Positions 11,878-24,262 of a DNA stretch of 64,000 nucleotides are shown piece by piece. The notes beneath the pieces were generated by a model that worked only from the letters and a program-made list of their open reading frames with translations, was not told where the DNA came from and searched no databases. The first letter of the stretch is position 1; each line of letters starts with the position of its first letter. Made by a program: the position numbers and the translations under genes. This DNA is from Xylaria sp. FL1777 (Eukaryota; Ascomycota; Sordariomycetes; Xylariales; Xylariaceae), in the NCBI GenBank assembly GCA_022578965.1, contig MU400689.1, positions 21,315-85,314 of the forward strand. The letters run 5' to 3'.

Positions 11878-12963
11878 ATGCTTGAAAACCCCCTTCGTAA
11901 GTCGGCGAACAACTCTGCCTCGGCTGCCGGAGGTATTCGTCGCCCGGATTCACCGGTCATCAAACCGCCGCGTGTCGGTCCTTCGTTTGCCCAGAGAAAA
12001 GCCCTTCAATCACGACCACCTGATGGCGTTCTCGTGGAAGGTAACAATCTCATGCGCAGCATTGACCGTCCTCTCCCGGGCGACGTCGTTGGTCGTCGCA
12101 AGTCGCAACTCCATCCGGACGTGAGTAGGAAGAAGAACGCCTACTTTGAGTCTGAATTTGCCGGACCTGATCGGGGCGACGACCTGGCCAAGACTCGCAT
12201 CCTCAACGAGGCCACGGTCACGGCCGAGCTCAAGACAAACGTCATCATACGCGACGAGTTCGCTTTCATCACGGATTTGGCCTACCATCTATCGAACAGA
12301 TATCAACGGCCAATATCCTCAATCATCATTACCCTCCACCACGGTATCTGCATGTTGTTTGGAGGTACCTTTGAACCGGCTTGTACCTTGGCAATACACG
12401 CGCCGCCAGTCCTGCTCCAACCGGCTACGAACAGGAGAAACGCTATCCTGATCCAGCGACATCTCCATGAATCACTCGGCGTCGTGTCCACCCGCAGCTA
12501 CATTCGATTCATGGCTACCCCCGAGGAAAATGTCGCCATCGGCGGCAAGACGCTTGCAGCAGAGGTCGAGGGACTATCCAGAGACAATTCCGATCGTAAG
12601 TCGGGCGTGTTTAGAAAGCCGTCTAAATCCGGTCGAGCGATCATGAAGAGCGTCAAAGTAAGTCTCCTAGAAAGGGGGCGTGTGGATCGGACAGACTGGT
12701 CTGGGGTCCCTAAGCTAAGTTATATGCAGTCTTTAGGCAGCTTCAAGTCGCACTCAATGATTGACCTTTCGGAGAATGTACCAACTCCTCCACCAAGTCA
12801 CTCGGGAGAGACAACCCGCATAGCCACGATCCCGGAGGTACCACCGACACCGCCAGATGACGAGAAAATAAGCCAGGGGGAACAGAAACCACGTAGAGGT
12901 GCTCCGCGCCGCAAGAGTCTTCGGTTTGCATTGTTTGGAGCCAAGATTTCACCAGACAAGTGA
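11878..12963 (+). CDS. MIF/tautomerase-fold protein with N- and C-terminal extensions
   Basis: The frame is open for 361 codons, but 12658-12729 is very probably a 72-nt in-frame intron (GTAAGT donor, GCTAAG branch, TGCAG acceptor), giving 337 residues. Residues about 115-235 match the macrophage migration inhibitory factor fold: an alpha helix (FITDLAYHLSNRYQRP), a beta strand (SSIIITLHHG), MLFGGTFEPACTLAIH, then NRRNAILIQRHLHESLGV and YIRFMATPEENVAIGG. MIF enzymes use the free N-terminal proline as catalytic base. Here the fold sits behind about 115 residues of basic, disordered sequence, so classical tautomerase activity is doubtful. The C-terminal tail is Pro/Ser/Thr-rich and ends in a basic cluster (PRRGAPRRKSLRF), suggesting a phosphoregulated or nuclear role; that is inference. 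Confidence 0.85.
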   Translation: MLENPLRKSANNSASAAGGIRRPDSPVIKPPRVGPSFAQRKALQSRPPDGVLVEGNNLMRSIDRPLPGDVVGRRKSQLHPDVSRKKNAYFESEFAGPDRGDDLAKTRILNEATVTAELKTNVIIRDEFAFITDLAYHLSNRYQRPISSIIITLHHGICMLFGGTFEPACTLAIHAPPVLLQPATNRRNAILIQRHLHESLGVVSTRSYIRFMATPEENVAIGGKTLAAEVEGLSRDNSDRKSGVFRKPSKSGRAIMKSVKVSLLERGRVDRTDWSGVPKLSYMQSLGSFKSHSMIDLSENVPTPPPSHSGETTRIATIPEVPPTPPDDEKISQGEQKPRRGAPRRKSLRFALFGAKISPDK

Positions 12964-15642
12964 GAGACACCGATCTACATTACATGTAGACCCGAATGAA
13001 TGCGGACCCTCTTGTCAGGATGAGAATCATATCATGACGGCAATACTAGTTGTAACTGGCTGGAAGTACCGTGGTGCACATTGAGCACAACCTGTCATAA
13101 ACGGGGGTGTTCTGTTAACCTCGTGACATAACGCAAGATTCCAAGAGACTTTGGGAGTTGGGATCATGCTTTGGTTGGCGTATTCAAACTGCTCTATTGC
13201 CGGTTGAGCTGCAGCGCAGTGTTGGCATCAGGCGAAACCCCATACTATACGAGTACTATACACGGACCTATCTGGAATGTAGCCAGGTTAGTAGCCCGCT
13301 CATTTGCATCTATCTAGTTTATACGGTGCTCAGGACATTAACGTTCATGTTAATCGACCTATGCGGTCACGCCACCAGATAATAAGGACAAACTTCATGA
13401 TTCTGGCAATGTTTTGACGGCTGAGGGGTTTCATTAGAAGTAGTGCCCAATGGACATGGTAAAGGGACGGAGCTTAACTCGACTGCTATTAGGCACTTAT
13501 TTCAGGTTAATGGCCGTCTGGTCTCTACAGGCTACCTACTTACCTATATTATCCATGTATGTGTACCTAGATCGAGCATGCTTAGGTAAAATGTATTGTA
13601 GTGTGAACTGGAGTACCTACCGTAGGTTATTTCTTATCTACCTAGGTACCTACTTAGGTACTTCTAAGCAGGAAAACACTGTGTGGGGAATGATAGTTGA
13701 GGGCTGGCGGCTGGGGGTTCTTTTCCTAACCTACCTAAGTCTCGCCTAAGTCTAATAGGTAGTACCTACCTACTAGTACCAGTGTACGTACCTAGGAACA
13801 GACGTAGGATACAGACCTACCAACCCCCCTCCTTCGCCCGCACTCCACCTACCATCCTACCTACCTACTCCAATGTCGAGCAGCTCAAGGCTCTCCTAAA
13901 GAAGTAGTAGGTATGCATCTTGACTGTTAAACACACAACGATCGATCGCCAATCTCCATACCAGCTGGAATCGCGTGGTTTCCGTTGTGGTGTTCTGGCG
14001 ATAGCTCTCTTGTCCACTCAGTCTCTTGCCGCAACTCTCCTCTTGTCACTTGGCTGATCTGTCGGACAAAGATCCATTACGACGATCCATTGGACCATTG
14101 GCGGATGTATCTCGGGCAACGGACCAAACCGCCGTCATCGCCCATTCGTTCCAACCCGGAACGTCTCTGAGACACGGTCCATTTACGTACATGCTAGCCA
14201 GAGACATGTCCGTGAGCGGACGACAAGGCCAAGAACACACCCTATCGCCCGTCGAATAGAGACAGGGCCATCAGGAATCGCCAGAGTCATCCTTGTTGGC
14301 AGACACAGCATTGGATAGTCCAACGGCAGGCAAGTTGTTGGACCGGTCACAGTTCCGCTTAGCCAGTAGGAGCCAGCAGGAGCCGTTGTCGCCCTGGCAC
14401 TCCGTGGTACAACTGAAGGTGAGTCAGCTCAGCTGCTATATTGGTACTCAACCCGCGCGCATGGCAGAGAGGGCGAGCTGACTCAGAGGCTATAGCGAGG
14501 GACGAGATTAGGTATCACTGGCTCCTTAGGTTACCGCCCTGCCGCTCTCTTACGCTCTGCCTGAGGCCGGCCGGGTATCCTGACCATCTAATGCCGCGGT
14601 ACAGGGGACCGTCGGGCTATCGCGTTTGCTGAGCCACCAAATCACCTTCTGATCATCCTGGCCTTGCCTGTCATTCTGGTCAATCATTTGCGCATCATGG
14701 AGGTGAGATCAGATATTTCTCGTTTTCTCTCATTCACTCCACCACCTTCCTTGTCATGGTATGCAACTTTCTCTTGTTTGACATTTCCTACATCTCATCC
14801 CACGCTGTCTTTCCCTCATCCTCGTCATCGTCATCGTCCTTATCCGACATGCCTCGCCAACACATACATACATACACACCATATATACTTCACCGCCTAG
14901 TTTAAATGGCCCTTTATAATCCTTCCAAGCTTCTTCCTCTCCTTTCACTTCTATGGAAACCCAAGGCCCCGTTCACCGCTGGCTCGTCCCGTGCCGCTTG
15001 TTTCCGTGAGCTCCTTCTCGCCCATTGTTACGACAAACCTGGCACAGCCCAACCATGCAATCCTCACGGTAGCGGCCTAGGCCAGTAATTGCAAGTCGAC
15101 TCGCCATCACTGGAGCATTCCGACATAATTATTGCCAATCGCCTGTTGGTTGTACGACGGTGAGATCAGCGACGGAATTTCAGACTAGTCCCCTTCCACG
15201 ATCTCACAACGGCGGATGCCGGAAGTGAAACAAACCACTGTGCTCATACAAGCAGCCGACGACTCTCCAAACTACTTGGTCCCAACTCCGTCTGGTTCAA
15301 CGCTGGATGCGCCATCCCGTCCTTGTCATCTGTGACACTCTCGCCTATCTAAATAGCGGGTTTGGCGGTTCGTAAGATCGGTTGTAAATCGGCCTGCCTG
15401 CCAATCCCTTAGCCGACTGACGGCGTACAAACAAAAGAAACCAAACGGCCGGGTCGGGTGGTGATGTTCAAGGAGGGAATAAAACCTGTACTCTCTTCTC
15501 TGAAGGCACTATGTGTTGAAGGCAGTTGTCCCAACCTTAGAATCGTCTTATCGCTTTGTAACCCCTGCACTCAGTCATTTAGACAAGCGTCTCAAGCACC
15601 TCCCACGTTCCGAAACCATTCTCACCTCCTTTTGCGAGCAAT
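12964..15642. other. intergenic, repeat-rich
   Basis: About 2.7 kb between the MIF-fold gene and GTR2. Only short open frames are present. A dense cluster of TACC/GGTA motifs and ACCTAGGT palindromes lies at 13535-13880. The remainder is probably the promoter and long leader of GTR2. No RNA gene was recognised. Confidence 0.5.
13535..13880. repeat. TACC/GGTA motif cluster
   Basis: Degenerate repeats of CTACCTA and its complement, including ACCTAGGTACCTACTTAGGT and TAGGTAGTACCTACCTACTAG. The same family of motifs recurs in most intergenic spaces of the window. Confidence 0.7.
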
Positions 15643-16944
15643 ATGAGTTCTCGTCTTCGCGGACGGCACGTCTCCTTCGGGCCTTACAACGACGAAGCCT
15701 CGGCGCAACCCGAAGAAAATGCTCCTACTCCGGCTCAAATGAATCTGACACGATTGTTTGAACAGAACCAGCAAGGGCAGCAGGGAACCATGGCTGCCAA
15801 GGGCAATGAACAGTCCCCCGACGCACCGGCCAAGGGAAAGCCGAGACTACTGCTTATGGGTCAGAGGAGGTATGACTACAAATTATTTACCACGTCTAGT
15901 TGAAGTAACTAAACCATTGTAGAAGCGGCAAGTCGTCTATTTCCAGTGTGGTTTTCCACAAACTCCCACCTAGTGAAACACTGTTTCTAGAATCCACAGC
16001 CCGAATTCAGAAAGACCAATTACCGTAAGTTAGACCCCGTCAAGCAGAGATGTGCATAGAACCTATGTTAACGTGATTATCTTGTTAGCTCGTTCATGGA
16101 CTTTCAAGTGTGGGATTTCCCGGGCCAGATAGACATATTTGAGAACCCGACATTCGACATGGATGCCATGTTCGGAGAGATCGGGGCCCTGATATGGGTT
16201 ATCGATGCTCAAGATGATTACATGGAGGCCGTGGCTCGCCTTAACGTGACCATATTGAACCTCCAACAAACCTACCCTAACATCAAGATTGAAGTATTTA
16301 TACATAAAGTAGATGGGCTATCGGATGACTACAAGCTGGATATCCAGAGGGACATCACCATACGCATTCAAGACGAGCTTTCGGACCATGGATTCGAGAA
16401 CGCGCCCGTGACGTTTCACTTGACAAGCATCTACAATCACAGTATATTCGAGGCATTCAGCAAGGTCATACAGAAGCTAATCCCGCGCCTCGGAATACTG
16501 GAGGCCATGTTGACCAACCTTTGCCGCACGTGTCGGTTCGAGAAGGCATACCTTTTCGACGTGACGTCCAAGATCTATATCGCGACGGATAGTGCACCGG
16601 CCGACATGACAAGCTACGAGATTTGCTCCGATTATATCGACGTCATAATAGACGTGACGGAGGTTTACGGTAGCTGGCCACGTTCAGAGAAGTACCGCGA
16701 GGCGCTCGAGGCGCCACCTTGGAGTCAGAAAATCGAGGACCAGGTGGCATCGAACTGGGCGGAGAGCTGTATGGTGCTAAGTGACGGCAACAAACCAATC
16801 ATCTTGCGCGAGGTGGACAAATACCTAGCACTCGTGGCTATCATGAAGGAGGACAGTTACGACAAGATGCCCTTGGTGAACATGAACGTCGAGGTGATTG
16901 TGCAAGGACTCAAGGAGTTCTTCGATATTACCAAACCAAAGTAA
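15643..16944 (+). CDS. GTR2: Rag-family GTPase Gtr2 (RagC/D orthologue)
   Basis: Three exons (15643-15869, 15923-16024, 16089-16944) give 394 residues. Introns of 53 and 64 nt have GTATGA...TGTAG and GTAAGT...GTTAG ends. The first intron splits the P-loop, which becomes GQRRSGKSS (residues 73-81) only after splicing. G3 is WDFPGQ (118-123) and G4 is HKVD (182-185) followed by GLSDD, the diagnostic RagC/Gtr2 form. The C-terminal roadblock-like dimerisation region follows. Gtr2 pairs with Gtr1 in the vacuolar EGO complex that signals amino-acid sufficiency to TORC1. An N-terminal extension of about 65 Gln/Pro-rich residues precedes the domain, as is common in filamentous fungi. The start ATG is the first in a sequence where all three frames are interrupted just upstream. 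Confidence 0.95.
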
Positions 16945-17655
16945 ATGGCTAGGCCCACATGGATCTCTATGGTCATCGCACTGCTGGATGATGATGCGAA
17001 ATGCCTAAAAGCCGGACTCGGCTTGGCTTGTGATAGAGCACGATGGTGAGAATACAGGTTTGGCGAACAATGCAGGGAGACGCGGCGTTTATGACGAGGT
17101 TCACGGTCGTTGGTTCTCTGTTTAATAATAAAAAGGTAGATAGATTGGTCCGGTGGCATCCTGTGATCCCATATTCGACTTGGCCCTTCTACAGGCAAAA
17201 ACGCAAAACAAAACAAACATTGGGTGGCTCGTCCGTAAGATGGCCAGGGTATCAGAATGAGGGGTCAATGGCCGATGAATACATAAGATGTAGGTAGTAT
17301 TCATAGGATACGCCTAGGGTGGCGTAGAGACACTTACGGCCCTCACAAAAGCTGTACTATAATAAAGCAAATGGTACCAGGCAGGCAATAATAAAAATGC
17401 ACGATGCATCCAATCATAATACACGGTAAAGGGGCGTGACAGTAGATACTGATTCTCCGTCTTCACTACCAAGCAAGTACCTGAGGAAGAAGAGGCTTAC
17501 AAAATAGCGGGCTGCGACGTCACTACCACAGTGCTATACTATACTGTACTACGATACAGTCTTTACTGCAAGAGAATACGGGCCGTCGCAGTTCGATTGA
17601 GAGGTCTCGCAGGTTTAGGTCAAGTGAGCGAGCACACAGAAAGAACCTCAGCAAC

Positions 17656-19116
17656 ATGCGCTTCTCGGCCGGCGTGCTCACGCACTATGCACTTGTTGCC
17701 GTCGACGTCGTCGTTGCAACGAGTGGCGGTGGAAATACGTTGGGCCAGCTCGCCCTGGATAAGCTGTTGAGGGATGCCCGCGACGTCCTCGGCGGATGGG
17801 ACGAAGAGGCTGCCTCGACCATCTCGACCACCTATGGACACGGACACGGGTATGCGTACAACAAGTACGCCCGCTGGATGGCGGGGCTGCCGGACTCGAC
17901 GCCCCTAGCGCATCTCAGCATCCCCGGCACCCACGACGCCGCGACGTGGAACTACACGCAGACGACGCAGGACGGGCTCGCCGCTGCGACGCGCTGCGAC
18001 GGCACGACGCCCCGGCCCGCGCGCGTCTACCGGTGCCAGCGGAAGAGCGTGCTCGCGGCCCTCGAGGCCGGCATCCGCTTCTTCGACCTGCGGTTCGCCC
18101 TCGACCCGCTCGACGCCCGGCTCGTCTTCTGGCACGGCCCCGCGCTGCTGTCCGCCGCCGCCGCCGTCGAGGACGTGCTGTTCGGCTTCTACGCCTGGCT
18201 GGACCACCACCCCGAGGAGATGGTCCTGCTCAGCTTCCAGTACGAGGCGGGCACCAGGGTCAACGCCACGAGCGACGCCGTCGTGCAGAGGATGCTGTTC
18301 GATGCCCTCACTTCTGATGTGGCCGCTCGGTATGTGCACCAGGGACGTGGGACGCTGGGGACGCTGGGAGAAGTGAGGGGGAAGATTGGTGAGTCCTTTT
18401 TATTTTCCTTTTTCTTCCTTTCTTCCTTTCCTCCTTCCTTTTTTTTTTTTTATATATTACTCGCTTGGAACTTGCTCTTCTTGAGAGTGTGAGAGGATAC
18501 TGGTAGGGGCTTGCTTGACCAACCACTCGAAAGCTTTTCCATGTTCTGAGATACTGCCGAGTCCCGCACCGCCGGCGCTTACTGACGCGGGGGTCCTCCA
18601 GTGCTGTTTCGCCGGTTCGATCTAAATATGCTCCCGCCCGAGTTCGAGAACGCCATCCCCGGCCTGCACATGGCGCCGGGCAAGTGGATCGACAACTCCA
18701 GGGGGTTCGAGCTCGTCTACAACGACTCTGTCGCTGCTGCCGGGGGCGGTGCCGGGACGGTGTTCATCGAGGACTTCTATCACCCCGATAACGCCACCAC
18801 GGTCGAGGAGAACATCGAGGCGAAATTCGCCGCCGTCGAATCCCACCTTCGACAGGCGGCCGCGGAGCACCTAGATAGCCTTTTCGTGACGTTCACATCC
18901 GGCACGCACGTCGAGATCAACCCTCCCGTGTACCCCGATGTCATGGCGCTCGGATCCGGCGGTGGACTCGGCGATTTGGGCCCGCCGGCCGTAGAAGGGA
19001 TCAATCACAGGCTGCTCGGGTTACTAGGAGAGCTGAAGGGGAGGAGGCTGGGGATCGTCATTATGGACTTTTTTGAGGAGCCTTCGGGCCTGATCGATCT
19101 TCTTCTTGACTTCTAG
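17656..19116 (+). CDS. PI-PLC X-domain (PLC-like phosphodiesterase) protein
   Basis: Two exons, 17656-18388 and 18602-19116, around a 213-nt intron (GGTGAGT...CTCCAG) encode 415 residues. The N-terminus is hydrophobic and could be a weak signal peptide. The PI-PLC X hallmarks are LSIPGTHDAATW with catalytic His93, RFFDLRF near 141, and FWHGP with the second catalytic His160. The C-terminal half includes GKWIDNSRGFELVYND and IVIMDFFEE. These are typical of metal-independent bacterial-type PLC-like phosphodiesterases, which cleave phosphoinositides or GPI-like lipids; the true substrate is unknown. Codon use is strikingly GC-biased from about 17900 to 18340, unlike the genes on either side. That produces long shadow frames on both strands. 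The intron contains a long polypyrimidine stretch. Confidence 0.9.
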
Positions 19117-20204
19117 ATGTAGGCCGGGATTGTTATTTCGCGTCTGGCATTTCTTATCTAAAAATAACCCAGTTCTCTATATAGGGTACTCACGATAGTT
19201 GGGCAAAAGTTATTGATGGGAATAGCGTTTCGTCGATAAGTGCCTTTTCGACATGGGTGTAGTATGATAAAGATACTTCTTCCTGTGGGATTTAATAATA
19301 TCGTAGGCAGATCATTAATTATAAAGCGTAAGTGAGTTGTCCAAAAGGTACAGAACATAATCACAAATATTCTTCCATCTGTAAGGCCGTTCCTCAACTT
19401 AAAGTACCTCTCACCCAGGGCTCCCTTAATCCTGCTTGATGGATTGAAAGTGAACTTGCAACTTTGTTTGGGGATTGTCTCATACACCAAACTTGCCATA
19501 TACCCCAAAAGGGAACTGTCTTTTCTCTACTTATTATCCCCTCCTTTCCATCTTCTGCTGGAGGGTCTGTCTAAGAGAGTTGAGTGTTTATTCATATAGA
19601 AGTAACTAGGTACTTAACTTGAATACATCACGGCTATCGTAAAAGTAGTCTATACTTCTCATCATAATATTGTCCCTCAGCTATCAGGAAGGTAAATTAC
19701 CCTTGGATGCTAGGGAGAGTCAGTTAGCTGAGACAACAGTATCACGTCTCTGGAACTAATGCACTCTCGTCACATCGTGTCTAGCAGCAGCAGCACAGGG
19801 AGCACCGAGACAAAAATGCAGGCGCTTGTACTTTGGTCCTAACGATAAGACGACATCCTTGGTATCCGTTATATTTCCTTTTTTTTAGAGATACATGACG
19901 AGCGTTCTAACATCACATGTGTATGAACCATTTAGCATCCCCTTGGTGGCTGCGTTTTCCTCGCCTAGTAGATAATCTGGTGATCATTTCTGCCGACGAT
20001 ACTGTGGGAACGAATGCAACAATGGGCGGGGAGAGCGTAATGTATCTGTCTCTGTTCATGATAGGCAATCTTGTTTGGTCCTAGGGAAAGCCTCATCCCG
20101 CTACCGTTTCGAGATGATACTCTCTATCAAGATCACTTCAACAGGTTTGTTTACTCTCCGTAGTCCGGCGATTGGTTGTCAATCATTGGATTTTCAGGGT
20201 TTAA

Positions 20205-20540
20205 TCTCGGTAGTTGATGGGGACTAGCAAACAGATAGCCAACACTCTCACAGCCGGGATGATACGTTATCTTGATTAGTAGTTGGCGGAGCTCGTTGAT
20301 TCGCGCATTCATATCTTAGAACTTAGGGAGAGAATCTCGTCGGGTGGCGATGTTCATGCAGTCGTCAACGAGGTCGTCAACGGGCAGGGAGTTGTTGACC
20401 TCATTCCAGAGAAATTAACGAGGATGTCACCAAGACTTGCAACCATACTAGTACGTTATGTATGCTGTTACGTGGGCAGAACAACCTTCCTGTTTCAACG
20501 GAGTAGTATTGTGAGTCTTTCGTCCGGAAGAGGGTGACAA
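20205..20540 (-). pseudogene. possible degenerate coding relic
   Basis: On the minus strand one frame reads like protein with fungal-style C-ending codons (for example VDDLVDDCMNIATRRDSL) but meets TAA, resumes as MNARINELRQLLIKITYHPG in the same frame, and is closed by another stop. The plus strand also has an 84-codon frame (20283-20537) that looks fairly protein-like. Neither matches a family I recognise and no intact exon structure could be built. A decayed gene or transposon fragment is a guess. Confidence 0.25.
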
Positions 20541-20913
20541 CAAGTAGATTAGGCTAGGTGCGTGGGAGCCGATTGGACGTGTTGGGAGTCGTCATGTAGG
20601 ACTTTCCAAGGAGGTCAATATTGACGATGACGCTGTGGCGTAGCTGGGTGTTATCCCGATGGGTTGTATGCATGCCCGGCGGGAGCTTTGGTGCAGGTAT
20701 ACCCGATCAGGACGCATATGTGACGTGATGCCTTAGGTCACGAATAACCTGATAATTGACGTTGTAGAGTGATAAGAAAGGGAGGGGAAAAGGGCAAAGG
20801 AAAAACAAGCCAAAACTTGGCAATTTAGTCAGAATACCACCATGGCAATGCGACCTGAATACATGAGACAATGGGGAGGGTTTTTTTGTTTTGTTTTTTT
20901 GAGGCCGCTTCAC

Positions 20914-20937
20914 AACGCCAACGCCAACGCCAACGCC
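20914..20937. repeat. (CGCCAA)n tandem repeat
   Basis: Four near-perfect copies of the hexamer ACGCCA next to a T-rich run (20879-20901). A simple repeat in the gene-poor region. Confidence 0.8.
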
Positions 20938-21779
20938 TCAGCTGCGGCGGCTGTGCCTGAGCTGAAAACTCATTGATTGGAGAGCAACGCCGCGTCAGCA
21001 GCCGCGCGCAAAAAGAATACAGAGTCTCTACCGGAGCGCAAGTAGATCAATACATAAAAATCAGCTATGGTGAATTATGGGTTCTCAATAGGGGGGAGGG
21101 AGAGCCGCCAAGAAGAGTACTGCAAGATAAGACGAACATTCAAAGACAACTTTGGAAACCAAGTTTTCGAAGACCAAGGACTCGGTTCGTCTCCAAGCGT
21201 ATCCAGGCATCTCCAGGCTTCTCGTTCCTCTCTCTTCGTGCAGAGTCCCGTCCGTCCGTGCCCCCGCCACCCACTGGTGCCGGTACTCATAGGCTGTGTG
21301 CATCCGATGTGATAGATGCACACATGTTCCGTAGCACCGCGTACCGTGGGAGGGGATGGCAGGTTCGTTGCCGCCTGCTCCCATTAGGCCAGGCCAAAGG
21401 AACTGGACAAAGACTTGACGTATGTGCAGGTGGGTGGTATAGTTGGAGCTGTAGACGCAGTACTACACGTGTAGATGGTTGGAGGCAAATTTCCAAGGCA
21501 TCATATCATGAACCACGGACGCATACTACGCTACACTACACCGCACTACTGAGTACAGCACTGTTGGGGAGCGGGTGGGCTGCATACTGACGACTGACGA
21601 CTGACGACGATCGAGATTGATGATATGTGTATACTAGTTTAGCACGTTGCTTTAAATTGGTGAGTCAAATGCACTGGTCGATAAGATGAAGGACCGAGAA
21701 GAGCCGCATGGGTTTAAACGAACCACCGGAGCATCGTGTATGTAAACCCTGCAACAGCCGAGGCATGCTATATACTATA

Positions 21780-21862
21780 TACTTGGGTATGTAGGTATAT
21801 AGGTAGGTACCTAAGTAGTATGATACGGTATACTATACCCTACCTTAGGTTAGGTAGGTAAC
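21780..21862. repeat. TACC/GGTA motif cluster
   Basis: Contains GTAGGTATATAGGTAGGTACC and CCTACCTTAGGTTAGGTAGG, again the intergenic motif family. It is followed at 21943-21976 by three near-copies of TGTGTGAATTA. Confidence 0.65.
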
Positions 21863-24184
21863 ATGCTACCGGTACCTTACTATAAATGTATAGATTGCCG
21901 TAGCGTATGTATACGTATACCTTAGTAAACATGGCAAATATAGTGTGTGAATTAATGTGTGAATTAGTGTGTGAATACATATACTATGATATTACCTAGT
22001 GTCTACTGCGTATGTAGTCTATGGTGGGTAAGTAGAGGGGTGGAGAGGTGAAGGGGTCTCGTGATAAGCTATTTGTTCTCCGGTACGCTAGAATGCATGT
22101 CAAAAGCTTACCTACAGGCCCGAATCCGGTACTATCCAGGCTAGCTACTAGACAGGTAGCATGGCGCGTTTCGAAATGCTCCCGAGCAAGCCAGCAGATC
22201 CTGCCTATTAAGGGGCAGGATTTTCAACGCTTTCCAAGTTTTTGCAAAGAGCTGCGCAAGGATTGATCGGATCGAAGCCGGTGGGTGGGCTGGCTGGCGG
22301 TTCGCTCTACTGCGTACACTACACTTACGCAGTACCTAGGTACGCATACACGTGTACGGGACACTATCTAAAATAGGTAGTGTACTACTGCATACTACCG
22401 TACCTACAGAGTAGTACTGCACAGTGCACCGCATACTCGACGAACAGTTGACCTGGCCCGGTCGCCCCCATTTCTCCTTCCAGTGATCGGCGGCGGGAAA
22501 ACTAGAAAAATGGAAGATCAAAGCTGGTGCATTCGCTGGGGGTTACTTCGATCCTGATCTGTTGACCACGCCGATTAGATTCCATTACATGTATACCTCC
22601 TGACTCGCTTAGATGCGTACAGCTGGGAAAAGCTGGGACGGAGAGAGCGGATGCGTACATATACAGTACATAGGAGGCACACTTGGTACGTAGTAAGTAA
22701 GTATGTAGAAAGGGGGCGGCGGGCAACCGAGCGGCGGTTATCATACCAATGGGTGTATTTTTGTGGCTTACCTACAACACAACTGATGGGAGGTTGCCGT
22801 GGAGGTACTCATACATATGGGGAGTTGTCGTAGTACACAGTAGGCTAGATATGTCAACTCTATAATAATACAGGTATGATGATATGCGTAGCAACAAACT
22901 TAAAAGCACGCTAGAATTAAGCTACCTAACTAGGCAGATACGCAGTATCTAGACGGAATTGGGACTAGCGTGCCTAGCAAAAGATCATCTCAGGGGTAGG
23001 TAATAGGTAATGTCAGGGGTATTGCGAGGGTGCCAGCAGCCACTACTGCAGGGTAGGGGTATTCAAGCGTACCTTGCAGCATTTTCGGTCGATTGATTTA
23101 GGGGGAGGAAAACAGAGACTCTTCATTGGTTGGGCTGCCCACATTCTGTTTCAAACCATGCAGTGAGCGTTGAAAAAAAAAATTAAGGGAAAATCGATTG
23201 GAGGAGAGTGCTGCTAGTATAGCAGGTAGTAATAGCATAGGTAGATAATTGACAGCTTTGGTTAACAGGATGCTCTCTTGCAATTGAACAGCACAGAACA
23301 TGTTGCAGGTACTATATATATTAAGTACTTATGCGTATGGAAAATACCACTCTACTGTTAGGCTCATGTACTTTGTAGTAATAATGCAGTGCTTGCAGCT
23401 GGGGTTTTTAAAGAGGAGTTCAAAGAGGAGTCTTGGGAGGTATTACATGTAGGTACGCCGTGATAGCGATTGGTAATTCTAGCGCCAGCTTCCACGTACC
23501 TAGCACCTTACCTAGTACCTTACGCGCACAATGCCTACACTAGGTACAATGGTCTTCCGCGGGTCCTCCGGGATGGCCCCACTCGTCCATGAACCTACCA
23601 ACCCATCTGGGCTATCTAAAAAGGAACCTGGACTTGTTGAGCCTGTCGTCTCAGATTGCGCCACATATCCACCACTCCACTACTCTCAACGCAAGTCATG
23701 TTCATCATGTTCATCCCGTGTAGCGTCACCGGTGCGCTGGAAACTCTGGTAGCGCCCTACGCTAGAGCACTTGTTTCCCGCCAACAACAGGTTTCTGAAC
23801 TTGAACTAGTGTGCCTGCCAGATACTACCTAAGCTACATACCAATACTATAATACTATATACATATGTACTACTTGAGGTCGTGATGGCAAAATGGAGGC
23901 CGACGACTGGGCTGCATTCTGCAGTATTCAATCCAATCCTGTTTACACTTCCTTACTGCGTAGACAGGGCTTTCTTGCTGCGCCGTTTTTTTTTTTGTTT
24001 TTTCTTCCCTCTCTTTCTTCCATGATGCGGTGAGATCTGACAGTATAGAGATTAGGTACACCTTTCGGTGGACTTGAGACAGAGTGGCTTTCTTTCAGCC
24101 CACGTTCTCTAGTTCTCGCCTGCAATCTATCTATCTAGGAACCCACAACTCTTAGCACTCCCAGCTGACTAGCCATCCGCCTAA

Positions 24185-24262
24185 TCTCCTCTTTTCTGTC
24201 TTTCTTTCTTTTTTTTTTTGTTCTCTCTTTGATCTCTATCTCTCTCTTTCTCTCTTTACTGA
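24185..24262 (+). promoter_or_regulatory. pyrimidine-rich (CT) tract
   Basis: About 75 bases almost purely C and T (TCTTTCTTTC runs, then CTCTATCTCTCTC). CT tracts are common just upstream of transcription starts in filamentous fungi. This one lies about 1 kb before the DUF1996 start, so an upstream transcription start with a long leader is possible but unproven. Confidence 0.35.

Noticed and set aside
17796..18339. Long frames on both strands inside the PI-PLC-like gene
   Set aside because: Produced by its high GC at third positions. Arg/Pro/Ala-rich and without domains.
20973..21590. 205-codon plus-strand frame
   Set aside because: No ATG context or domain, low-complexity tail, and overlapping frames on both strands.
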